A stretch of DNA of 6,606 nt from contig JAKLHL010000081.1 in NCBI GenBank assembly GCA_022710165.1, positions 1 through 6,606 of the forward strand, read 5' to 3'. The notes under the pieces are model-generated. The model had not been told where the DNA came from. It saw only the letters and a program-made list of their open reading frames with translations, and did not search any database. Source of the DNA: Bdellovibrionales bacterium. GTDB lineage: Bacteria > Bdellovibrionota > JAFGOL01. This document shows positions 1 through 6,290 of the stretch, one piece after another (positions within the stretch are counted from its first letter, which is position 1; each line of letters opens with the position of its first letter). A program made the position numbers and the translations under genes.

Positions 1-2
1 AA

Positions 3-863
3 GTTACAGCCCTGATGATAGACCCAATAGAGAAAAAACCGCTCTATCATTTTTATCCAGGCAGCAAGACCCTTTCAATAGCCCTTAACGGCTGTAACCT
101 TAAATGTAAATTCTGCCAGAACAGCGATATATCTCAAATAGAAGATCCCTCAAAGATAGAGGGAGAAGAGTTGCTGCCGGAAGAGATAATCAAAATAGCT
201 AAGGCTAAGAACGTTTCCATAATATCATATACGTATACAGAGCCTACTGTGTTCTATGAGTATATGATAGAAACGGCGATGCTTGCTAAAACAGCCGGGA
301 TGCAGAACGTCGTGGTTACTAACGGATTTATGAACCCTGCGCCATTGAAAGAGCTTATAAAGTTCACCGATGCCTTTAATGTAGATCTTAAGAGTTTTAG
401 ACAACCAGTCTATGAAAAAGTCATTGGCGGCCGCCTTGATCTGATACTTGAGAACCTGGAAACGATCTCAAAAAGCCATTCCTGGCTGGAAATAACGACT
501 TTGATAGTTCCCGACATCAATAATTCAAAAGAAGAGATAGAGGATATAGCGAGATTTATACATGCTTTAGGTGCAGGGATACCTTGGCACGTTAGCAAAT
601 TCCATCCGAGCTATAAGATGATGGATGCAAAGGAAACAAGTATAGAGGACCTTCTTTTTGCATATACGGTAGGCAAGTCCCTTGGCCTTAAGCACATATA
701 TATCGGCAATGTGATGGATAGGAAAATGTCCTCTACGTACTGTGCTTCATGCGGGACGGAAGTCATAGGCAGAGAAGGATATTCTATTTACATTAAGGAT
801 GAGCTAAGCTCTTTAAAGGGCAAATGCCCTAATTGCGGCACAGCGCTTGAAGGTAGATTTTAA
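3..863 (+). CDS. amrS: AmmeMemoRadiSam system radical SAM enzyme (AmrS-like), 5' end cut by window edge
   Basis: This is a radical SAM protein of the AmrS/PflA-activase-like group, whose genes often occur with AMMECR1 and MEMO homologues; its physiological substrate is not firmly known to me. The SAM-cluster motif CNLKCKFC (codons at 93-116, cysteines at 93, 105 and 114) follows the family hallmark IDPIEKKPLYHFYPGS. Further family motifs are SYTYTEPTVFYEYM, VVTNGF, NVDLKSF and WHVSKFHPSYKM. The C-terminus has a zinc-ribbon-like pair, CASC (741-752) and CPNC (825-836). The ATG at 15 is an internal methionine: the frame stays open to the left edge and reads V-T-A-L just before it, as relatives do. 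Relatives carry roughly 50-60 more N-terminal residues, usually with extra cysteines. The visible part ends in TAA. The next gene starts 38 bases later on the same strand, probably co-transcribed. Confidence 0.9.
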   Translation, partial: VTALMIDPIEKKPLYHFYPGSKTLSIALNGCNLKCKFCQNSDISQIEDPSKIEGEELLPEEIIKIAKAKNVSIISYTYTEPTVFYEYMIETAMLAKTAGMQNVVVTNGFMNPAPLKELIKFTDAFNVDLKSFRQPVYEKVIGGRLDLILENLETISKSHSWLEITTLIVPDINNSKEEIEDIARFIHALGAGIPWHVSKFHPSYKMMDAKETSIEDLLFAYTVGKSLGLKHIYIGNVMDRKMSSTYCASCGTEVIGREGYSIYIKDELSSLKGKCPNCGTALEGRF

Positions 864-885
864 GGATATTTATATTTATTTGAGA

Positions 886-893
886 GGGGAGGT
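886..893 (+). promoter_or_regulatory. Strong Shine-Dalgarno sequence of the small ACT-like gene
   Basis: GGGGAGGT lies 8 bases before the ATG at 902. It is a near-perfect anti-16S match and supports the small open reading frame as a real, well translated gene. Confidence 0.8.
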
Positions 894-901
894 CTTTTAT
901 T

Positions 902-1159
902 ATGGAAAAAACAGTATTATTGGTTTTAGTCGGTAACAGGAAAGAGTCAGCTGTGACGGTTCAAAAAATACTAACAGATTGGGGCTGTACAATAAAAACG
1001 AGACTCGGACTTCACGAGGGTGTTCTTGATAATTGTACGAACAGCGGTCTTTTGATATTAGATATAGTCGGAGAAAAAGAGAAGAACGAAGAGATGACAA
1101 GAAAATTAAATCTTGTACATGACGTTAAAGCTCAGCTTGTTAACTTAGTATTAAAATAG
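902..1159 (+). CDS. Small ACT/ferredoxin-like-fold protein, resembles TM1266-type hydrogenase-associated regulators
   Basis: This is an 85-residue soluble protein with no signal peptide or membrane segment. The pattern reads as beta (2-10, VLLVLVG), helix (13-27, RKESAVTVQKIL), beta (29-36, CTIKTRLGLHEG turn), beta (48-57, SGLLILDIVG), helix (58-71) and beta (73-84), matching the beta-alpha-beta-beta-alpha-beta ACT-like fold. It resembles the small 'iron-only hydrogenase system regulator' (TM1266-like) proteins in length, in the R-x-G-turn after strand 2 and in the final helix-strand, but it lacks their usual GRMG-IPY sequence. It is therefore a relative or an analogue at most. C29, H38 and C45 are possible ligand residues (inference). 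A strong Shine-Dalgarno sequence fixes the ATG. It sits 38 bases after the AmrS-like gene, and its last 20 bases overlap the end of uppP on the other strand. Its function is unknown; small-ligand or metal sensing is a guess. Confidence 0.8.
   Translation: MEKTVLLVLVGNRKESAVTVQKILTDWGCTIKTRLGLHEGVLDNCTNSGLLILDIVGEKEKNEEMTRKLNLVHDVKAQLVNLVLK
1124..1144. terminator. Imperfect hairpin at the convergent gene junction, possible weak bidirectional terminator
   Basis: GTTAAAGC, loop TCA, then GCT, a two-base TG bulge and TTAAC form an 8-pair interrupted stem. It straddles the 3' end of uppP (TAA at 1140-1142, minus strand) and lies within the last codons of the small plus-strand gene. There is no clean T-tract directly after it on either strand; on the minus strand a T-rich stretch follows about 13-20 bases further on. 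It is the only hairpin candidate I see at the junction, and it could be chance in coding sequence. Confidence 0.22.
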
Positions 1160-1913
1160 CCAATATTATTCTGTATACACTAAAGGGCCACAACTTAGTC
1201 TTTGGTATCAGTCTAAGAAGAAAGATTATAGAAGCCCAACCCACAAGGAAGGACACAGCAAAACCTATGCCGAGTACCAGAAACTCATGACCAGTCATGT
1301 GTGCGTTGGTCTTTATTAATTCATATGTACACGCTGCTATCATTGTCGGTACAGCGCATATAAAAGAGTACATTGAAGCTTTCTTGTAACCCATTCCAGA
1401 GAATATACCTCCGGATATCGTTGCTCCTGATCTGCTCATGCCAGGCCATAAAGAAAGGCACTGGAACAACCCTATCATCAAAGAGCCTTTGTAGCCCACA
1501 TCTGTATCGCTCTTATATCTGTGATGATAATAATCAGCGAACATCATAAGTATGCTGCCGGCGATCAAGGATAAAGCGACCGTCGTTGGCGAGAACAGGT
1601 ATTGTTTTATAGTTTTGTGAAGCAAAACTCCGACGATGATAGCCGGTATCATTGTGATGATTATATGGATTATATTTGGAAATACTTTTAGATTAGGTTT
1701 GAACTTTATATATTCCCTGAAATTACCGCTGTATATTATCACCACCGCCATTATGGAGCCTAGTTGTATGGCTATATCAAAGGTCTTTGAGAATTCGCCG
1801 CTGAACTCAAGGGCGTGACCTGCTATTATAAGATGTCCCGTGGATGATACTGGGATGAATTCGGTTAGTCCTTGTACTATGCCCAGGATGACTGCTTTTA
1901 GTATGTCGCTCAT
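1140..1913 (-). CDS. uppP: Undecaprenyl-diphosphate phosphatase (UppP/BacA)
   Basis: This integral inner-membrane enzyme removes one phosphate from undecaprenyl diphosphate, regenerating the lipid carrier for peptidoglycan and other envelope polymers; in other bacteria it is linked to bacitracin resistance. The 257 residues are strongly hydrophobic, with about seven or eight membrane or re-entrant segments. Signature 1 is GIVQGLTEFIPVSSTGH (11-27), supplying Q14, E18 and H27 of the (E/Q)-x3-E catalytic motif. Signature 2 is LWPGMSRSGAT (155-165), with the essential arginine at R161. The C-terminal YRI-ilA-iL pattern is also typical. The length is slightly below the usual 265-275, but both ends look complete. 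The ATG lies 10 bases after the uvrA stop codon, with AGGA 8 bases upstream, so it is the last gene of the minus-strand operon. Its last 20 bases overlap the convergent small gene. Confidence 0.97.
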   Translation of the reverse strand: MSDILKAVILGIVQGLTEFIPVSSTGHLIIAGHALEFSGEFSKTFDIAIQLGSIMAVVIIYSGNFREYIKFKPNLKVFPNIIHIIITMIPAIIVGVLLHKTIKQYLFSPTTVALSLIAGSILMMFADYYHHRYKSDTDVGYKGSLMIGLFQCLSLWPGMSRSGATISGGIFSGMGYKKASMYSFICAVPTMIAACTYELIKTNAHMTGHEFLVLGIGFAVSFLVGWASIIFLLRLIPKTKLWPFSVYRIILAILILS

Positions 1914-1921
1914 TTTATTGT

Positions 1922-1926
1922 TCCTA
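1922..1926 (-). promoter_or_regulatory. Ribosome binding site of uppP overlapping the uvrA stop codon
   Basis: On the minus strand TAGGA reads as the uvrA stop codon TAG followed by GA. Its AGGA core is 8 bases from the uppP ATG. A second purine-rich stretch, AAGGAGC (minus strand of 1928-1934), lies 14 bases away. Termination on uvrA would place ribosomes on the uppP initiation site, suggesting coupling. Confidence 0.5.
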
Positions 1927-4419
1927 TGCTCCTTGTATCTTTTGTTTTAAATATAAACCTGTCTTTGATGTCTCGCTGAGTATTACCTCTTCTGGTGATC
2001 CGGTCGCTATTACTTTGCCTCCAGCTTCTCCCCCGCCAGGCCCCAAGTCTACTATATAGTCTGAAGTCTTTATTACTTCAAGATTATGTTCTATCACAAT
2101 TATCGTATTGCCCTGGTCCCTTAATTTATGGAGGACGTTTATCAATTTCTTTATGTCATCAAAGTGCAGACCTGTAGTTGGTTCATCAAGGATGTATAGG
2201 GTCCTTCCGCTGCTCCTTTTGGAAAGTTCTTTTGCCAGTTTAGTCCTTTGTGCCTCACCCCCTGAGAGTGTTACAGAGGATTGCCCCAGTTTTATATAAC
2301 CAAGCCCTACGTCGTGGAGCGTCTTAAGCTTTAAATGGAGTATAGGGATGTTCCTGAAAAAGACCATGGCTTCCTCTACTGTCATGTCCAACACTTCTGC
2401 TATGTTCTTGTTCTTATATTTTATTTCCAAGGTATCCCTGTTGAATTTAGCGCCTCCACAAGACTCGCAGGTCACAAAAACGTCAGGCATGAACTTCATT
2501 TCTATCTTTATTAAACCTTGTCCCTCACAAGCCTCACATCTTCCTCCAGGCACGTTAAAAGAGAATCTTCCAGGCTGATATGCTCGTACTTTTGAATCTG
2601 GCAGCTGAGTGAACAGGTTCCTTATGTGATTAAATATGTCTGTATACGTGGCGGGATTAGACCTGGGTGTTTGTCCTATTGGGCTTTGATCTACGTTTAT
2701 CAGTTTGTCTATGTGTTCTAGCCCGGATATTTTGCATCCAGACAATGTTTTGCTGATGTTCTCGCCTTTAAGCATGGAATCTATGCAAGGGGAGAAAGTG
2801 TCTATTATTAGCGAGCTTTTTCCAGAGCCTGAAACACCTGTTACAGCTGTCATTGAGCCTATCGGGAAGGACACACTTACATCCTTAAGGTTGTTTGTAC
2901 TCACGTTTTTTATTTTTATGAATTTATCGCTGTCATTTTTTCTTTGTTTTGGAACAGGTATCTTTACGTTGCCAGAAAGGTAAAGACCGGTAAGGCTTTT
3001 ATTGTTAGCGAGGATATCGCTCAGTGCTCCTTCTGCTATGATCTTTCCACCATGCACACCAGATCCTGGCCCCAGGTCTATTATATGGTCAGCACACCTT
3101 ATAGTATCTTCATCATGTTCTACTATTATAACGGTGTTACCCTTATCCCTTAGCCTTACGAGGGAGTCTAAGAGTTTTTTATTATCTGATGGGTGTAGGC
3201 CAATGCTTGGCTCGTCCAAGACATAGATGACCCCAGTAAGACCTGAACCCAACTGGGTTGCAAGCCTTACCCTTTGAGCCTCTCCTCCAGAAAGGCTTGA
3301 ACTCGTCCTGTTCAATGTAAGATATCCAAGCCCGACGTCATTTATGAAATCAAGACGTTCGGTAATTTCCCTAATTATCCTATCGGCGATTATCTTGTTG
3401 TTGCCTGTGATGTTGAAGCCCAAGAGCGTTTGTTTTAAAGAAGAGATGGAACTGGAAGAAAGTTCATATATCGATCTGCCGCCTATTTTTATAGATAAGG
3501 CCTCTTTTTTTAGTCTAGTCCCATTGCATTCATTGCAGATCTCTGTTGTTTCGTCATCAATAAGAGTAGTTCCCATGCCGCCGCATTTTGGGCACGCCCC
3601 ATAAGGGCTGTTGAAAGAGAATAATCTTGGTTCAATATCTGAATAACTGATACCGCAGTCTATGCAAGAGTATTTATCACTTAGTGTTACAGAATCTTTT
3701 TCGTTCTTCTGTATCTTTACGATTCCGCCAGAGAATTTAATGGCCAGAGATACTGAATCTGTAAGTCTTTGATGGCAGGAACTGTTAACGACGATCTTGT
3801 CTATCAATAGTTCAAGTGTGTGTACCTTGTTCTTGTCGATCTTTATATCGTCCTCTAGTTCATGAAGTTTACCGTCTATATAGATCTTGGTATACCCGTC
3901 ACCCAATAATTTTTGCATTAATTTTGAATATTCGCCCTTTTTGCCTCTTATGATCGGTGAAAGTATCGTAAGTTTTGTGCCTTCTGGCATAGAACAGTAT
4001 TCTTTTGCTATTTCTTCTGACGTCATTGGTCTTATGGGCTTGTTGCATACATGACATGAAGGCTCGCCTATCTTGGCATACAAAAGTCTTAGATAATCAT
4101 AGATCTCTGTCATGGTCCCGACGGTTGATCTTGGGTTATGTGAGATGCTTTTTTGATTTATTGCCAATGATGGTGAAAGACCCTCTACGTTCTCTACGTC
4201 GGGTTTTTTTGTTATATCTATGAACTGCCTAACGTAGGATGACATAGATTCTACATATCTTCTTTGTCCTTCTGCATAAATGGTGTCGAAAGCAAGAGAT
4301 GATTTACCAGAGCCTGATATACCTGTTATGACGCTGATGGCATTTCTTGGTATCTTAAGGCTTATATTCTTAAGGTTGTGTTCGCTTGCGCTTACTATTG
4401 ATATTTCCTTCGTTCTCAT
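1924..4419 (-). CDS. uvrA: Excinuclease ABC subunit A (UvrA), variant lacking the insertion domain
   Basis: This is the DNA damage-sensing ATPase of nucleotide excision repair, acting as a dimer that loads UvrB. The first ABC half has Walker A GISGSGKS (33-40), signature LSGGE (376-380), Walker B VLDEP (D402, E403) and H-loop H435. The second half has Walker A GVSGSGKS (528-535), LSGGE (718-722), Walker B ILDEP (D745, E746) and H778. Three zinc sites are kept: C122/C125 with C252/C255; C276/C279 with C295/C298; C628/C631 with C651/C654. The UvrB-binding region (about 126-247, with RGKKGEYSKL) is present, so this is not a class II UvrA2. It has 831 residues against about 940 usually. The loss falls between C279 and C295, where relatives carry an insertion domain of about 110 residues. 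The reading frame is intact on both sides. The ATG overlaps the pdxA stop codon as ATGA, and the upstream Shine-Dalgarno is weak, so translation is probably coupled. Confidence 0.96.
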   Translation of the reverse strand: MRTKEISIVSASEHNLKNISLKIPRNAISVITGISGSGKSSLAFDTIYAEGQRRYVESMSSYVRQFIDITKKPDVENVEGLSPSLAINQKSISHNPRSTVGTMTEIYDYLRLLYAKIGEPSCHVCNKPIRPMTSEEIAKEYCSMPEGTKLTILSPIIRGKKGEYSKLMQKLLGDGYTKIYIDGKLHELEDDIKIDKNKVHTLELLIDKIVVNSSCHQRLTDSVSLAIKFSGGIVKIQKNEKDSVTLSDKYSCIDCGISYSDIEPRLFSFNSPYGACPKCGGMGTTLIDDETTEICNECNGTRLKKEALSIKIGGRSIYELSSSSISSLKQTLLGFNITGNNKIIADRIIREITERLDFINDVGLGYLTLNRTSSSLSGGEAQRVRLATQLGSGLTGVIYVLDEPSIGLHPSDNKKLLDSLVRLRDKGNTVIIVEHDEDTIRCADHIIDLGPGSGVHGGKIIAEGALSDILANNKSLTGLYLSGNVKIPVPKQRKNDSDKFIKIKNVSTNNLKDVSVSFPIGSMTAVTGVSGSGKSSLIIDTFSPCIDSMLKGENISKTLSGCKISGLEHIDKLINVDQSPIGQTPRSNPATYTDIFNHIRNLFTQLPDSKVRAYQPGRFSFNVPGGRCEACEGQGLIKIEMKFMPDVFVTCESCGGAKFNRDTLEIKYKNKNIAEVLDMTVEEAMVFFRNIPILHLKLKTLHDVGLGYIKLGQSSVTLSGGEAQRTKLAKELSKRSSGRTLYILDEPTTGLHFDDIKKLINVLHKLRDQGNTIIVIEHNLEVIKTSDYIVDLGPGGGEAGGKVIATGSPEEVILSETSKTGLYLKQKIQGA

Positions 4420-5378
4420 TTTGATATTCTTTCTGCCAGCACCATGTCTATAGCTTGGTTAACAGCCTTTATCATAGAGTTAGGTGAAGCGGTCCCTTTG
4501 CCCTTTATGTCATAAGCCACACCGTGGCCTGGAGAGGTCCTTATTATTGGCAGACCAAGTGTTACATTTACAAGGCTGTCAAAACCTTTTATCTTTGCTG
4601 GTATCATGCCTTGGTCGTGATACATGGCAAGTGTGCCGTCGCACCTTTCTTTTACAGGAGAAACAAAGGCCGTGTCGCCGGGTATTGGTCCTATAGCTTT
4701 TATACCCATGCTGTTAAGTTCTTTTATTGCGGGTACTATGATGTCTATTTCCTCTCTGCCGACGAGCCCAGAGTCACCAGAGTGAGGGTTCAATGCCAGG
4801 ACGCCTATTACAGGCTCGGTCTTTGTGCTTTTTAAATAACTGTTAAGAAGATCTACTGAGCTTATTATCCTTTCTTTTGAAATATAGTTAATTACTTCTT
4901 TTAGAGGGACGTGTTCCGTCATGATGCCTATCTTAAAAGAGGGTGTTACCATAAGCATTAACACTTGTTCTGTTTGTAATATTTCTTTAAGGAAACCCGT
5001 GTGTCCGCTAAAGTGAGGATATTTCTTGGACGTTTTGTTCTTATCCACAGGTGCTGTCACGATGGCTTCTAGCTCACCGTTAACGCTCAGCATAGAGGCA
5101 CAATAGACGCAAGACAGTTCTGGGCAGTTCTTTATCTGTTCAGGGATCTTACTGTAGTCTGGGTTGTTAAAAATTATGTGTTTTGATAGTGGGCTTTTCA
5201 GGTTGGCCTTGATCTCCAACTCAGCCTCTTTGTCTGCTATAACATATAGTTCAATGGTTTTATCATCATTAAAGAAGTCCAGGGTCTTTGCTATTATCTC
5301 TGGCGATATCCCAGATATCTCGCCCTGTGTTATGCCTATCCTTATGGTGCCGTGATCTTTAGATGTACGTTTTAACAT
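4416..5378 (-). CDS. pdxA: 4-hydroxythreonine-4-phosphate dehydrogenase (PdxA)
   Basis: PdxA oxidises 4-phosphohydroxy-L-threonine with NAD(P) in the DXP-dependent route to pyridoxal phosphate; it is cytosolic and metal-dependent. I start it at the ATG ending at 5378 (320 residues). It has AAGGAAG 7-8 bases upstream and gives a normal PdxA N-terminus. A further ATG at 5411 would add 11 residues but has no ribosome site. Metal-binding histidines are present: H156 (EHVPL), H199 (LNPHSGDSGLVGRE) and H254 (YHDQGMIPAK). The substrate-site GHTGF (H126, T127) and the C-terminal RTSPGHGVAYDIKGKG are also there. The N-terminal signature, usually GDPAGIGPE, reads GEISGISPE (19-27), and GHTE is GHTG. 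These changes leave some doubt about exact substrate, as PdxA2-type relatives act on other phosphorylated hydroxy acids. It overlaps the SurA-like gene by 20 bases and uvrA by 4. The surA-pdxA order matches E. coli. Confidence 0.9.
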   Translation of the reverse strand: MLKRTSKDHGTIRIGITQGEISGISPEIIAKTLDFFNDDKTIELYVIADKEAELEIKANLKSPLSKHIIFNNPDYSKIPEQIKNCPELSCVYCASMLSVNGELEAIVTAPVDKNKTSKKYPHFSGHTGFLKEILQTEQVLMLMVTPSFKIGIMTEHVPLKEVINYISKERIISSVDLLNSYLKSTKTEPVIGVLALNPHSGDSGLVGREEIDIIVPAIKELNSMGIKAIGPIPGDTAFVSPVKERCDGTLAMYHDQGMIPAKIKGFDSLVNVTLGLPIIRTSPGHGVAYDIKGKGTASPNSMIKAVNQAIDMVLAERISK

Positions 5379-6261
5379 AAGACTCTTCCTTTCTTTGGTT
5401 GAGCCAATCATCCAACAGTTTGTTGAAGTTCTTTTGTACGAGCGCTCTTTCTATTTGGTCTTTGTTCTTTAGATATTCAGGGTTCTTTGAGTTCTTTAAT
5501 GCTACCACTTTGATGATGTAGTAACCACTGCTTGTGTTCAGTGGACCTTTTATGTCCCCGGCGTTCATGCTTTTAACAGCTTCCATTAGTTCAGGCATAA
5601 GGTCTTCAAGTCTCATAAAGCCAAGATCAACACCATTATGACGGCTGAACATCCTGTCAAAATCCTTGTCAGCTTTTTTTATGGAACTCTTTGTTTGTTG
5701 TGCTTCGTCCTGGGTGTCGAATTTTATGTATTTTATATTGTATTCTTTGATGTCTACTTCCTGTTTGAACTCTTCCCTGAAGAAAGATTGAAAATCTGAC
5801 TCTGATACTTCTATCTTCTTTTTGAGCTCTCTTTCAAATATATCAGCCTTTGCCTTTTCAAGTTTCAGCTCAGTTTTGAAATCTTCGTATGTTTGGCCAG
5901 ATTCTTTTAGTTGTCTCTCAAGATCTTTTTGCGTCATCCCCATTGTTCTCATCCTGCTGCCGATGAACTCATTTATCTCGTCGTTAGAGGAAAGGAAGTT
6001 GTTATCCTTGGCGTATTGGATTATAAGCTTGTCACTTATCATCTCGTTTAGCATGTTCTTACTTGATGACGTTATGTGTGAATATAAGCTTGGCTCCATT
6101 TTGGGCTGTCTTGTCTTAACGGTTTTTTCAAAACCCTTAAGGTCAGAAGACGTTATTATGTCGTCATTTATTACAGCTATTATCTTATCTACCAGCACTT
6201 CTTTACAGAAAAGCTGTGAAGATAGAATGAGCAGGAACACCAGTAATGATCTTTTTATCAT
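5359..6261 (-). CDS. SurA-like periplasmic chaperone with a degenerate single parvulin domain
   Basis: This is a 300-residue exported protein that probably chaperones envelope proteins in the periplasm. Residues 1-19 form a signal peptide (K3R4 then a hydrophobic stretch to about 18). There is a cysteine at 19, but QLF before it is not a lipobox, so signal peptidase I cleavage is more likely. Residues 22-150 match the SurA N-domain: VDKIIAVINDDIITSSDL, MLNEMISDKLIIQ, then the SGQTYEDFKTELKLEKAK segment and the IEVSESDF transition. Residues 172-254 are a shortened PpiC/parvulin domain (DLGFMRLEDLMPELMEAV, GDIKGPLNTSSGYYIIKV). The C-terminal helix (266-300) matches the SurA C-terminal segment. 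E. coli SurA has two parvulin domains in 428 residues; only one is here. Both histidines conserved in active parvulins are tyrosine (Y178, Y248), so isomerase activity is doubtful. GAGGGAG lies 8 bases before the ATG. A second parvulin gene precedes it by 29 bases. Confidence 0.88.
   Translation of the reverse strand: MIKRSLLVFLLILSSQLFCKEVLVDKIIAVINDDIITSSDLKGFEKTVKTRQPKMEPSLYSHITSSSKNMLNEMISDKLIIQYAKDNNFLSSNDEINEFIGSRMRTMGMTQKDLERQLKESGQTYEDFKTELKLEKAKADIFERELKKKIEVSESDFQSFFREEFKQEVDIKEYNIKYIKFDTQDEAQQTKSSIKKADKDFDRMFSRHNGVDLGFMRLEDLMPELMEAVKSMNAGDIKGPLNTSSGYYIIKVVALKNSKNPEYLKNKDQIERALVQKNFNKLLDDWLNQRKEESYVKTYI
5387..5391 (-). promoter_or_regulatory. Ribosome binding site deciding the pdxA start
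   Basis: AAGGA on the minus strand, with an 8-base spacer to the ATG ending at 5378, lies inside the 3' end of the SurA-like gene. The alternative upstream ATG ending at 5411 has only AACAAACTGTTGG before it and no Shine-Dalgarno match, so the downstream start is preferred. Confidence 0.7.
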
Positions 6262-6269
6262 TTTATAAA

Positions 6270-6276
6270 CTCCCTC
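6270..6276 (-). promoter_or_regulatory. Shine-Dalgarno of the SurA-like gene
   Basis: GAGGGAG on the minus strand ends 8 bases before the ATG at 6261. It fills much of the 29-base gap after the upstream parvulin gene, leaving no room for a separate promoter and supporting operon transcription. Confidence 0.75.
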
Positions 6277-6290
6277 AAGTATCCCTTATA

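Noticed and set aside
1097..1116. Inverted repeat ACAAGA with 8-base AT loop and TCTTGT
   Set aside because: A six-pair AT-rich stem inside the small gene's coding sequence, not followed by a T-tract; expected by chance.
1142..1199. Direct repeat AACTTAGT (1142-1149 and 1192-1199)
   Set aside because: Eight bases only, with no target-site or operator context; likely chance.
1194..1217. Short inverted repeat CTTAG/CTAAG after the small gene, considered as its terminator
   Set aside because: Only five pairs, a 14-base loop, no T-tract after it, and it lies within uppP coding sequence.
2705..2983. Plus-strand open frames within the uvrA region, this being the longest
   Set aside because: All are shadows of the conserved ATPase domains of uvrA on the opposite strand.
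1924..4419. UvrA2 (class II UvrA, resistance-associated) as the identity
   Set aside because: UvrA2 lacks the UvrB-binding domain, which is present here; the missing part is the insertion domain instead.
4524..4835. 103-codon open frame on the plus strand
   Set aside because: It is antisense to the well-conserved C-terminal part of pdxA; no ribosome site or family pattern.
5822..6268. 148-codon open frame on the plus strand
   Set aside because: It lies wholly antisense to the SurA-like gene, which has a clear family match, signal peptide and ribosome site. The plus-strand product is serine- and leucine-rich without recognisable motifs.
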